From CAZYTX01 sp964650485 (lineage in GTDB: Bacteria > RBG-13-61-14 > DATKZS01): a stretch of 64,000 bases of DNA. The notes under the pieces are model-generated. The model was not told where the DNA came from, made no database searches, and saw only the letters and a program-made list of their open reading frames with translations. How positions within the stretch are numbered: position 1 is the stretch's first letter; each line of letters begins with the position of its first letter. Positions 32,071-41,079 of the stretch are shown one piece after another. The translations under genes were made by a program, and so were the position numbers. Where the stretch lies: the NCBI GenBank assembly GCA_964650485.1, contig CAZYTX010000003.1, forward strand, positions 62,001 to 126,000, written 5' to 3'.

Positions 32071-33573
32071 TTATTTCAAGTGCGCTGATATGTACCTTTT
32101 AAGCTGGTTCTCAACCCTCTTCAAGTCAAGCGGGACTCCTTGCAGGTCGGCCCTGTTGTCAATCTGACCCAGGGTGGTCTCCACGAATATCTTGAAGAAC
32201 TTGGACTCCATCTTGAACTTGTCCAGCTTATCCGGGGAGGAGAGATCTTCCAGGGAAAGTTCTTCGACCATCTTGAAGTACTTGTCGAACTCTATCAGGT
32301 CCTGGTGTCGCATAAGCGGCGCGGTCTCCCTCCTCATCTTCATCACCCATCCCTTTTGTAGGATGAGGTACTTTACAAAAGTGTCAGTGCTCGCCCCGGC
32401 CTCGGTAGTCTCGGATATCTCCTCGAACTTGTCCATGAGAGCCTGAAGAACCGCTATGTCCTCCCGGAGCTTGATGCTCTGCCTCTTCCTGGATATGAAC
32501 TCGGGGAAGATCTGCTCGCCTATAAGGTCGGGCTGGAAAACACTGAGCAATTGAATAATGCTCTGCTGGAAGAAGTTGGTGAGGATGCCGTGGCTGTTCT
32601 CTACCGCGGTATGCACAAAGTTTATGTCCTTGTGCTTGGAAAGGTTCATGAGTTCTCCCGAGTGGATCTTCCGAAGCTCCATCTGCAACTGGAAGCTCAA
32701 AGAGTCGCACGTCCCGGCGAAAGCCTTGGCCCGGGGATGGTCGGACCCCCGCACCTCTTCCGACAGGTTCTTTTCCATGTACTCCATCAGGTACTTGCAC
32801 TCGGAGTGGATCAAGGAGAAGAACAGAAGAGAGCTCTTGAGCTCCTCCATGGACTCGCTGCTGTAGCGTATGAACTGGAGGTAGTTCAAAAGCCGGTTGA
32901 AGGACAGCACCACGATGGAAGCCTGCCGCTGAAGCACCGTGTCGTCTATGCTTCTTATAATAAGCCGTATGCGGCGGTTTACCACCCGGTCGTACTCGGG
33001 CCTGAAGGTCATCCTCGGAACCGGGTTGAAAAAGCGGTTGGAGACCAGCTCCCGGGTTATGAGGCTTCCCACGTTGAAAAAGAGCACGTAGGGTATGTTC
33101 CTCAGGCTAAGCAGGTTGCGCAGTATCTCGCGGAAGTTTACGAACGTCGAGTAGAGCACGAACAGGCTGTCCCCCGGGGTCCGCTGCGATAGCACCGCCT
33201 CCCTCCAGCGGGTGCGCTCGTAGTCGCCCAGGAGCTTGGTCTCCACGTAGTACTGGAACTGGTAGTCCTCCCTGCGGGACGCCTGCAAAAGCCTCTCGGA
33301 GATATCCACTATCCTGTCAACGAACTGGAGCACTATCTCAAGTTCCTCGAGAAAGTTTATGGTCACAACCTGCTCCATGTTGGCGAGCGGCAGGTTGGTG
33401 AGGTTGAAGAAGCGGTCCAGGCCCTTCTCCAGGCTCTCCAACTCGAAGAGCAGCCTGTGCTTGTCCTCGAGCTCGAGCTGGTCGAGCCAAATGGCGCGCT
33501 CAGCGGCGATGTCGTCCTCCGTCTTCCTCCCGGCGTGGTCCTCGAGCTTTTCCGCTGCCTTGGTTTCACTCAT
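32071..33573 (-). CDS. Uncharacterised 500-residue alpha-helical protein
   Basis: A 500-residue soluble, largely helical protein. It has no signal peptide or membrane helix. Charged, Leu-rich segments (DLEDKHRLLFELE-like start, LEELEIVLQFVDRIVDISE, FFSLIHSECKYLMEYMEK) and repeated FF, FFN and FFKIF clusters suggest a large helical bundle. I do not recognise any domain. It is 44 bases downstream-side of hemL on the same strand, so co-transcription is plausible. Composition and length argue for a real gene. Confidence 0.7.
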   Translation of the reverse strand: MSETKAAEKLEDHAGRKTEDDIAAERAIWLDQLELEDKHRLLFELESLEKGLDRFFNLTNLPLANMEQVVTINFLEELEIVLQFVDRIVDISERLLQASRREDYQFQYYVETKLLGDYERTRWREAVLSQRTPGDSLFVLYSTFVNFREILRNLLSLRNIPYVLFFNVGSLITRELVSNRFFNPVPRMTFRPEYDRVVNRRIRLIIRSIDDTVLQRQASIVVLSFNRLLNYLQFIRYSSESMEELKSSLLFFSLIHSECKYLMEYMEKNLSEEVRGSDHPRAKAFAGTCDSLSFQLQMELRKIHSGELMNLSKHKDINFVHTAVENSHGILTNFFQQSIIQLLSVFQPDLIGEQIFPEFISRKRQSIKLREDIAVLQALMDKFEEISETTEAGASTDTFVKYLILQKGWVMKMRRETAPLMRHQDLIEFDKYFKMVEELSLEDLSSPDKLDKFKMESKFFKIFVETTLGQIDNRADLQGVPLDLKRVENQLKRYISAHLK

Positions 33574-33708
33574 TCATGCGTCCGCTTGCAGGCCGGGGCC
33601 TGCTTTTATTTAATAGCCGCATTCTTATATAATAATTCTCAGCGGGGCCGGGAGCAAACCTGAGACTGGCAGCTACCTTGCCGGAAAGGTCTGCGTGGTG
33701 TATTTTCA

Positions 33709-36700
33709 GTGTATCTTTTTTGCTTGGACAGACGAGTGCAAGGGGCGTGCGGGGGCGGGGCTTTGAACACGGGACACAAACATCAAATCTCTTCACCCCG
33801 GGCGTGGTATGTCATATTCATCCTCTGGGCCTTCCTGCTCTCGGGTTGCGGCCCTCCAGGGGATTACCCCTCCGGTTCCGCTCGCGAGGATTCAGACCAG
33901 CATCAAGCGCCCAGCCAGACGGGTCTTATACCAAGGCCTACCGAGGAGGGCGGCCCGGAATATATTCCGGGACTGCGCCCCCTGGCGGAAGAGCCTGTTC
34001 CCGCTTCCTGGGACTGGCGGGAATATAATGCCGTCTCTTCGGTCAAGGACCAGGGGAGCACCATGAGCTGCTGGGCTCATGCCTCGCTGGCCAGCCTGGA
34101 ATCACTGGTCATGGTTAACGGCGGAGACGAGTACGACCTGTCCGAGTACAACCTCATTGCCTGCAACGTGTATGACCTGGGCTGCTACAAGGGAGGAGAC
34201 GATTTCAGGGCGGCGGTTCATCTGCTGGGCACGGGGGCAGCCGCTGAATCGTGCGACCCTCTGTCCCAATGCGATAGAGAGTCCGATGAACAATGCAACC
34301 CCGAGTGTGCCGTCGTCCTCTCCGCAACGGGATGGAGGTTCGTGGCCAACGATGTGGAACAGATAAAGAACGCGGTATACAATACAGGACCGGTTTATAC
34401 AACACTGTATCATGGAGAGACCGCCTTCCAGAACCTGGGACCGGACGAGGTATACTACAGCACGGTTGACCACAAGGTGACCCACGCCGTCACCATTGTG
34501 GGCTACGACGACGACAAGCCCCATGCCGGGGGCCAGGGCGCCTGGCTGATAAAGAACTCGAGTGGAGAGGGGTGGGCGGACGCGGGGTTCGGATGGGTGG
34601 CATACGGCACCGCACGCATAGGGTGGAACACTTCCGTATTTGTTGACTGCCAGTTGCCGGACCCGGAGGAGGACTACTATTTTTTTGACGAGTACGGGGG
34701 CCACAGCCAGACCGGGGACTCAAACTACGGCTGGGAGTGGGGCATGGTCAGGTTTACGCCGGCCGCGCATGGTCTGCTTGAGTATGTGGATTTCTGGACC
34801 GTCCTTCCGGGCGTCCAGTACAAGATACGCGTGTATGGCTCGTTCGACGGGTCCTCGCCCACCGAGCTTTTATCCAGCAAGGACGGGGTCACTGACAGGA
34901 AGGGGTACTACTCCATTCCCCTGGACACCACCCCGGTGATGGTTGCGGGCCGGGACGTGTACGTGGCGGTGGGTTTTAAATATGGCGGTCAGCAACCCAT
35001 ACCTTACGACGACTCAAGCCCGCGGGAGCCGGACCGGAGCTATCTTTCCCCGGACGGGTCGAACTACTCCCTCATCCAGGGGGACATCGCCTATCGTATC
35101 CGGGTGGTGCACCGGGACACCGACGGGGACGGCATGGCAGACTTCTGGGAGAACACCTACGGGTGCCTGATGCCGAACACCGTGGACAATGAAGGAGACT
35201 GCGACTCCGACGGGCTCCTGAACGGCGACGAGTATTTATATTACCTTGACCCGGAAGACCCGGACATTGACGGGGACGGCATTGTTGACGGGTACGAGGT
35301 TAACCTCTACGGCACAGACCCCACATCGCCGGACTCGGACTCGGACGGGCTGGGCGACTACCTCGAGGCAGTGGACGTCAGTTGTCTGGACCCCAACAGC
35401 GCGGACACGGACGGGGAAGGGCTGTGCGACGGCGGCACCTCTGTTTACGACGGGAGCACACTGCTTTGCGAGGCCGGCGAGGACATGGACCGGGACGGCG
35501 AGGTGGACCCGGGCGAGACCGACCCCTGCCTGGCTGACACGGACGATGACTTCCTGGACGATAAAAGTGAGACCCAGATATACTCCACCGATCCCCTGGA
35601 CCCGGACACCGACTCCGACGGGGTCCTCGACGGCATAGAAGCATCCTTCCTCACAGACCCCCTGAACCCGGACACCGACGGCGACGGCCTGTGCGATGGA
35701 AACACTTCCGTATATGACGGCAGCACCCAGCTCTGCTTTGCGGGCGAGGACTGGAACAATAACGGGATATTCGAGCCGGGGCTGGGCGAGACCGACCCCT
35801 GCAACCCGGACACGGACGGGGACTCGCTCACCGATGCGGAGGAGAGGCTCACCTACGGCACCGACCCCAACCTTGTGGACACCGATTATGACGGGATCGA
35901 AGACCCCCAGGAAGTGGGATACTGCACCGACCCCTGTAATGCCGACACCGACGGCGACGGGCTGTGCGACGGCGGCACATCCGTCTACGACGGGGCCACC
36001 CTGCTTTGCGAGGCCGGCGAGGACATGGACCGGGACGGCGCGGTGGACCCGGACGAGACCGACCCCTGCGACCCGGACACGGACAACGACAACCTGGACG
36101 ACGGCGACGAGGCCGGCTGGTGCACGCACAACCTGGACCCGGACACCGACGGCGACGGGCTGTGCGACGGGGACACCGCGGTGTATGACGGCGCCACCCT
36201 GGTGTGCATGGCCGGCGAGGACATGGACCGGGACGGCGCCACGCTGGGGGACAACGAGACCGACCCCTGCGCGCGCGACACTGACGGAGACGCGGTGGAC
36301 GACTACACGGAGTACACCGGGGGCTCCCATCCCCTGGACCCCAGGATAACCCCGCATTACCTCAAAGCCGCTGCCGAAACCAGGATCAGCAGCCATGCCG
36401 GAGAATCCACGGCCCCCACTCTCGCCTGGGGAGAACCCCACTTCGGGCTGGCATGGGTGGATGACCGGGACGGGAACACCGAGCTCTACTTCAACCGCGT
36501 CTCCCCCGGGGGGACCCTCGCCGGCGAGGCGGTGCGCGTGACCCACGACCCCTCAGAATCAGCCGCACCCTCGCTCGTCCACTCGGCAGGCGGGTTCGCG
36601 CTCGCATGGCACGACCTGCGCCACGGCGACTACCAGGTCTACTTCAACCGGCTGACAAACGGGGGCACGGTGGCCGGCCCCGGCCTGCGCGTGACCGGCC

Positions 36701-39700
36701 CGGACGGGGCTTCATCATGTCCCTCCCTGGCCTGGTCAGGCAGCGAGTACGCCGTGAGCTGGCAGGACGACCGCGACGGCAACTACGAGGTCTATTTGCA
36801 GAGGATCTCGACCGGGGACACCCTCCTGGGCGCCGCGGTCCGCGTCACCCAGGACGGGGCCGGCTCCGAGCGGCCCTCCATCGGGTGGGCCCGGGATCAA
36901 TACGGTATCGTATGGACGGACCGCCGGGACGCAAACCCCGAGGTCTATCACAACGCCGTGTCCGGAGGGGGCACCGTGCTCGGCGCCGACACCAGGATAA
37001 GCGAAGACCCCGGCGAGTCGCAGCGACCGGGGCTGTCATGGACCGGCGCCGCATTCGGGGTCGCGTGGGAGGACCTCAGGCCGGAGGGCCGCGGGGTGTA
37101 CTTCGCCCTGCTGTCAGAGGGCGCCGCGGCGGCCGGCCCGGAGCTCCTCGTAAGCCACGGCTCGACCCACTCCTCCTCTCCCTCGCTCTCGTGGACGGGC
37201 GCGCGCTTCGGGGTGAGCTGGAGCGACGCCCGGGACGGGAACACCGAGATATACTACGCCGAGGTGACGCCCGGGAGCCCGGTGGTCTGGCAGCAAAGGA
37301 TCACCTTCGACCCCGCTGCCTCCCGGCGCCCCTCCATTGCCTGGACCGGCGCCGCATTCGGGATAGCATGGGAGGACCGCCGGGACGGGAACGGCGAGGT
37401 GTACTTCGCGCTGCTCGAGTACGACGCCGATGGGGACGGGGCCCTGGCCGCGGAGGAGGAGCTCTTCGGCGCCGACCCGGAGTACTGGGACACGGACCGC
37501 GATTTCATGCCCGACGGCTGGGAGATGCAGTACGCATACTGCGGGGTGGACCCCCTCACCGGCGACTCGCACGAGAACCCGGACGGCGACGGCAAGAACA
37601 ACATCGAGGAGTACCTGATAGGGATTGACCCCTGCGTCATTGACTGGAGCACATCGGACGGCGACCACGACGGGCTCTATTATACGCTCGAGGATGAGTG
37701 GTGCACCTCGCCCTTCGACCCGGACACCGACGGCGACGGGCTCTGCGACGGGGACACCTCGGTCTACGACGGGTCCACGCTCCTGTGCGCGGCCGGCGAG
37801 GACATGGACGCAAGCGGAAGCAGACAGGCGGGCGAGACCGACCCCTGCGACCCGGACAGCGACGGCGACGGCTTGACCGACGGCGACGAGGTCCTGGTCT
37901 ACGGCACCGACCCCTTATCGGTCGACACCGACCTGGACGGGTTGAGCGATTCCATGGAAGCGGCCTACTGCACCGACCCCCTGCTCTCCGACTCCGATGG
38001 CGACCTGGTAATTGACGGGACCTCCGCGGGCGAGGACTCGAACAATAACGGCATATTCGAGCCTGAACTCGGGGAGACCGACCCCTGCGACCCGGACAGC
38101 GACGACGACGGTCTCTCAGACGGCGACGAACTCTACACCCAAGGCACCGATCCCCTGGACAGGGACAGCGACGACGACATGATGCCCGACGGCTACGAAA
38201 CAAACCACGGGCTCGACCCGCTTGACCCCGGGGACGGGGACCCGGAAGTTCTCGACCCTGTAACCGACCCCGACGGCGACGGCAACGCCAACGTGCACGA
38301 GTTCATAAACCAGAGCTCGCCCTCGGTGGCTGACGCCCACACCTGCACCAGCAGCCTTCACGGCTGCTTCTTCGGCCAGGGCAACAGCTTCTTCCATATA
38401 GACCCTCAAGACCTGAGCATTGCCCAGGACTGTTACGTGGGCGTTTGCACGCACATCAGGGAGACCTACCCCGGCAACTGCGACACTTTTGATATTAGCG
38501 GCGACGGGATCGTGGGCCCGGATGACATATCAACTCTCCAAAGCATATATATAGACTCCGCTTTTCTTATATCAGGCGCCCCCGCCCGGATGACAATGCT
38601 CTCTCCCGGAATGACCGCGAACGCGAACGTGGGTGAAACCGTGTCCATCGAGGTCAGGATCGAGGACGACCCCGCGAAGAACAACGGCTCTGCCACTCCC
38701 CGGTCCGGGTCGGCCGCCATCTTCGAGCTTGTCTCCGGCCAGGGCCACATCCTGGGAGGGGAGGCCCCCCTCCCGGCCGGCAGGACCTTGATTGCGTTGT
38801 CCCCGGTGAACTCCAGCTCGCATGAGTCAACATTCGTGGTCTCCAGGGACGAGAAAGAGATAGTGCTGGCCTCCAACCGCAGCGATGCTTCCGGCGGGTT
38901 CAACCTCTTCCATTCGCGCAGGAGCTCGCGCTCGGCTTCATTCGGCGTTCCCGAGCCGCTCTCCGTGCTAAACAGCGATTCGCACGACTCCATGCCCGCG
39001 CTCACCGGCGACCGGCTGGAGGTGTTCTTATCGAGGAAGATGAAAAGCGGGGACTGGGACCTCTACAGGGCGACCAGGCCGGACACGGGCTCCGACTTCA
39101 CGGCGCCCGCACCTGTTTCCGAACTCAATTCCGGCGGTTACGAGGGGTCTCCCTCCATCACCGCGGACGGGCTGGTGCTCTACTATGCGATAAAAGACGA
39201 AGTTAAAAGCTACCAGATATGGAGGGCCGAGCGGCCGGACACAAGCTCTCCCTTTGCAGACCCGGCACCGGTGAGCGAGCTAAACACCGATTACAGGGAC
39301 GACCTGCCCGCAATAAGCGCAGAGGGAAAAAGGGTCCTGTTCATCTCCGACCGGCCAGGGCAGAACGGCTTGTGGAACATATGGTTTGCTCAAAGGAGCT
39401 CGATCTCCGACCCCTTCTCGGCACCGGTCGAGCTCCCCCTGGTGAACACCGACGACTACGAGCTGAATGCATGGGAGAGCCAGGACGGCCTCCGCCTCTA
39501 CCTCGCAACCTACGCCTATGACCCGGACGGGGACATAGACATCTTCACGGTTACCAGACCCTCGACCCAAGTGCCATTCTGGGTGAGCCAGGGTCCCGGC
39601 CGCTACGAGGTCACCGGGGAGATGGCGCCCGGCCCTTTGCCCGACTCGGAGGGAAGGGCCAGGCTGGTTGTAAAACCCTCGGCCTGCGGGACCCTGAAGG

Positions 39701-39789
39701 TGGCGGCTTACTGCGACGAGCACCTGGACTGGGGCTGGGGCAGCTTCTCCCTGCCCGGGCTGGTGGAGATCACCGTGCCCTGCCAGTGA
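33709..39789 (+). CDS. Giant lipoprotein with papain-like protease, calcium-binding repeats and beta-propeller
   Basis: A 2026-residue protein (from GTG 33709; TTG 33763 is also possible). A hydrophobic segment ends in a lipobox FLLSGC (Cys47). Residues about 98-315 are a C1A papain-like peptidase: oxyanion Gln115, nucleophile Cys121 in STMSCWAHAS, His259 in THAVTIVGYD, Asn283 in LIKNSSGEGW. A lectin-like domain follows (about 322-440). Next come calcium-binding DxDxDG repeats (about 469-880), seven repeats of about 49 residues (890-1236) with recurring WxDxRDGN, more DxDxDG repeats (1236-1545), a dockerin-like loop FDISGDGIVGPDDISTLQ near 1595, and about five PD40-type repeats (1700-1960). 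The last part may bind glycan or protein. Probably a surface-exposed adhesin-protease. Confidence 0.85.
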   Translation: MYLFCLDRRVQGACGGGALNTGHKHQISSPRAWYVIFILWAFLLSGCGPPGDYPSGSAREDSDQHQAPSQTGLIPRPTEEGGPEYIPGLRPLAEEPVPASWDWREYNAVSSVKDQGSTMSCWAHASLASLESLVMVNGGDEYDLSEYNLIACNVYDLGCYKGGDDFRAAVHLLGTGAAAESCDPLSQCDRESDEQCNPECAVVLSATGWRFVANDVEQIKNAVYNTGPVYTTLYHGETAFQNLGPDEVYYSTVDHKVTHAVTIVGYDDDKPHAGGQGAWLIKNSSGEGWADAGFGWVAYGTARIGWNTSVFVDCQLPDPEEDYYFFDEYGGHSQTGDSNYGWEWGMVRFTPAAHGLLEYVDFWTVLPGVQYKIRVYGSFDGSSPTELLSSKDGVTDRKGYYSIPLDTTPVMVAGRDVYVAVGFKYGGQQPIPYDDSSPREPDRSYLSPDGSNYSLIQGDIAYRIRVVHRDTDGDGMADFWENTYGCLMPNTVDNEGDCDSDGLLNGDEYLYYLDPEDPDIDGDGIVDGYEVNLYGTDPTSPDSDSDGLGDYLEAVDVSCLDPNSADTDGEGLCDGGTSVYDGSTLLCEAGEDMDRDGEVDPGETDPCLADTDDDFLDDKSETQIYSTDPLDPDTDSDGVLDGIEASFLTDPLNPDTDGDGLCDGNTSVYDGSTQLCFAGEDWNNNGIFEPGLGETDPCNPDTDGDSLTDAEERLTYGTDPNLVDTDYDGIEDPQEVGYCTDPCNADTDGDGLCDGGTSVYDGATLLCEAGEDMDRDGAVDPDETDPCDPDTDNDNLDDGDEAGWCTHNLDPDTDGDGLCDGDTAVYDGATLVCMAGEDMDRDGATLGDNETDPCARDTDGDAVDDYTEYTGGSHPLDPRITPHYLKAAAETRISSHAGESTAPTLAWGEPHFGLAWVDDRDGNTELYFNRVSPGGTLAGEAVRVTHDPSESAAPSLVHSAGGFALAWHDLRHGDYQVYFNRLTNGGTVAGPGLRVTGPDGASSCPSLAWSGSEYAVSWQDDRDGNYEVYLQRISTGDTLLGAAVRVTQDGAGSERPSIGWARDQYGIVWTDRRDANPEVYHNAVSGGGTVLGADTRISEDPGESQRPGLSWTGAAFGVAWEDLRPEGRGVYFALLSEGAAAAGPELLVSHGSTHSSSPSLSWTGARFGVSWSDARDGNTEIYYAEVTPGSPVVWQQRITFDPAASRRPSIAWTGAAFGIAWEDRRDGNGEVYFALLEYDADGDGALAAEEELFGADPEYWDTDRDFMPDGWEMQYAYCGVDPLTGDSHENPDGDGKNNIEEYLIGIDPCVIDWSTSDGDHDGLYYTLEDEWCTSPFDPDTDGDGLCDGDTSVYDGSTLLCAAGEDMDASGSRQAGETDPCDPDSDGDGLTDGDEVLVYGTDPLSVDTDLDGLSDSMEAAYCTDPLLSDSDGDLVIDGTSAGEDSNNNGIFEPELGETDPCDPDSDDDGLSDGDELYTQGTDPLDRDSDDDMMPDGYETNHGLDPLDPGDGDPEVLDPVTDPDGDGNANVHEFINQSSPSVADAHTCTSSLHGCFFGQGNSFFHIDPQDLSIAQDCYVGVCTHIRETYPGNCDTFDISGDGIVGPDDISTLQSIYIDSAFLISGAPARMTMLSPGMTANANVGETVSIEVRIEDDPAKNNGSATPRSGSAAIFELVSGQGHILGGEAPLPAGRTLIALSPVNSSSHESTFVVSRDEKEIVLASNRSDASGGFNLFHSRRSSRSASFGVPEPLSVLNSDSHDSMPALTGDRLEVFLSRKMKSGDWDLYRATRPDTGSDFTAPAPVSELNSGGYEGSPSITADGLVLYYAIKDEVKSYQIWRAERPDTSSPFADPAPVSELNTDYRDDLPAISAEGKRVLFISDRPGQNGLWNIWFAQRSSISDPFSAPVELPLVNTDDYELNAWESQDGLRLYLATYAYDPDGDIDIFTVTRPSTQVPFWVSQGPGRYEVTGEMAPGPLPDSEGRARLVVKPSACGTLKVAAYCDEHLDWGWGSFSLPGLVEITVPCQ
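35404..36290 (+). repeat. Repeated calcium-binding module inside the giant protease
   Basis: A module of about 47 residues, DTDGxGLCDGxTSVYDGxT-LLCxAGEDMDxxG-ETDPC, begins at 35404, 35671, 35944 and 36142, and again at 37723. Copies at 35461 and 36001 are nearly identical over about 70 bases. This is recent duplication at the DNA level. Each module has three Cys in addition to the Asp-rich loops. Confidence 0.8.
36376..37420 (+). repeat. Seven-fold repeat predicted to form a beta-propeller
   Basis: Seven units of about 49 residues start with (E/D)TRIS, AVRVT, GLRVT, AVRVT, DTRIS, ELLVS and QQRIT, each with a conserved SxAPSLxW, then FGLAWxDxRDGNxEVYF. The regular strand pattern and the count of seven fit a seven-bladed propeller. 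The family is similar to bacterial exoglycosidase-like or PQQ-like propellers, not identified further. Confidence 0.75.
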
Positions 39790-39861
39790 TGTAAGAGCCC
39801 TTATTAATACTTATCCGCATTGGGGGGGCTTGAGCGCTTGATCGCCGCCTTTTGTTGTAAT

Positions 39862-41007
39862 ATGATCTCCCCTTCGGGGGTATTATATTTGGACCGGCCT
39901 CACCCTTACATCTTCTCAGCTTTTCCAGGACTATCAGGCAAGGTTCCTTGGACGCCGCTGGGGAGATTCCCCACCCCGGTGGAGCGCATGCACAAGCTGG
40001 GGGACATGCTGGGCTGCCCCGGCCTCTACGTAAAGAGGGACGACCTCTCAGGCGAGGTCTACGGCGGCAACAAGGTGCGAAAGCTCGAGTTCAGCCTTGC
40101 CCACGCCAGGGACCTCCAAAGGAACCCGGTCATAACCGCGGGCGCTCTCGGGTCAAACCACGTGCTCGCCACCACCATATACGCCCGCCATGCGGGGCTC
40201 GACACCGCGGGCGTGTTCGTGCCCCAGCCGGTGCAGGAGTATCTGTGGACGAACATACTTTGCAACTGCATGCAGGGGTGCAAAATCCACTACGTAAGCA
40301 GCGACTCTTTAGCTTTGTTCGCCGCGGCCAGGGTATACCTCATGGAATGGATGAAAAACCGCAGGAGGCCTTACCTCTTGTGGGCCGGGGGCTCGTCCAC
40401 CCTCGGGATACTGGGGTACGCGGAAGCGGCCTTCGAGATCGCGCGCCAGGTCGAGCAAGGCGAGATGCCCAGGCCGGACTACATCTTCGTGCCGGTCGGG
40501 TCCGCGGGCACCCTGGCCGGCCTGGTCCTGGGAGTGAAGCTGGCAGGGCTTGACTCGAAGCCCGTGGGGGTGAGGGTATACGATAAGACATTCGCGAACG
40601 AGCGCCTCACGGCCTTCATGGCCAACCGCGCGCTCCGATACCTGCGCGGTTTCGACAGCGGCGTGCCCCTTGCAAAGACCTCGCCTTCAGAGGTCTTCAT
40701 GATCCACGACTACTTCGGGCCGGGCTACGCCCACTTCACCAGGCGGGGGCAGCAGGCCATTGAAACGGCCCGTGAGGCGGAAGGCATAAAGCTGGAGGGC
40801 ACGTACACGGGCAAGACCATGGCCGCCTTCATTGACTTCATGAAAAGACCCGGTAACCGGGAGTCCGTTGCCCTGTTCATAAACACCTACAACTCGAGGC
40901 CCCTGGACGGGTTCCTTGCGGAGTGCCCCGGGCCGGAGATACTCCCCGGTCCGGTGCAGGATTACTTCAATGAAGAGGTGGCCCCGGTGCACGAGGAAGA
41001 GGTTTGA
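39862..41007 (+). CDS. PLP-dependent D-cysteine desulfhydrase / ACC deaminase family protein
   Basis: A 381-residue fold-type II PLP enzyme from ATG 39862 (TTG 39820 is possible). The signatures are LYVKRDDLSGEVYGGNKVRK (the PLP-Lys in the YGGNKVRK stretch), GALGSNHVLATTIYA, and the phosphate loop VPVGSAGTLAGLVLG. The family includes D-cysteine desulfhydrase and 1-aminocyclopropane-1-carboxylate deaminase; here the chain is about 50 residues longer than the usual 330. The C-terminal GKTMAAFIDFMK is typical. The substrate is not certain. Confidence 0.85.
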   Translation: MISPSGVLYLDRPHPYIFSAFPGLSGKVPWTPLGRFPTPVERMHKLGDMLGCPGLYVKRDDLSGEVYGGNKVRKLEFSLAHARDLQRNPVITAGALGSNHVLATTIYARHAGLDTAGVFVPQPVQEYLWTNILCNCMQGCKIHYVSSDSLALFAAARVYLMEWMKNRRRPYLLWAGGSSTLGILGYAEAAFEIARQVEQGEMPRPDYIFVPVGSAGTLAGLVLGVKLAGLDSKPVGVRVYDKTFANERLTAFMANRALRYLRGFDSGVPLAKTSPSEVFMIHDYFGPGYAHFTRRGQQAIETAREAEGIKLEGTYTGKTMAAFIDFMKRPGNRESVALFINTYNSRPLDGFLAECPGPEILPGPVQDYFNEEVAPVHEEEV

Positions 41008-41011
41008 GAGT

Positions 41012-41052
41012 AGTGGCCCACACGGATTTTTTCAAAATCCGTGTGGGCCACT
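41012..41052. terminator. Bidirectional hairpin terminator
   Basis: A perfect 19-bp stem (AGTGGCCCACACGGATTTT at 41012-41030 with its complement at 41034-41052) closes on a 3-base loop. It lies between the converging PLP-enzyme gene and the FBPase gene, with T/A-rich ends near the loop. It probably ends both transcripts, although no long T run follows. Confidence 0.6.
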
Positions 41053-41079
41053 CCGTCTTTCAGGCCTTTCTTCGGCCTA

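Noticed and set aside
35404..36290. Possible CRISPR-like array because of periodic direct repeats
   Set aside because: Repeats are in frame and code DxDxDG loops; unit length varies and there are no unique spacers of constant size.
35236..36546. Long minus-strand frame opposite the calcium-repeat block
   Set aside because: Product of Asp/Gly codon periodicity; no start context and no similarity.
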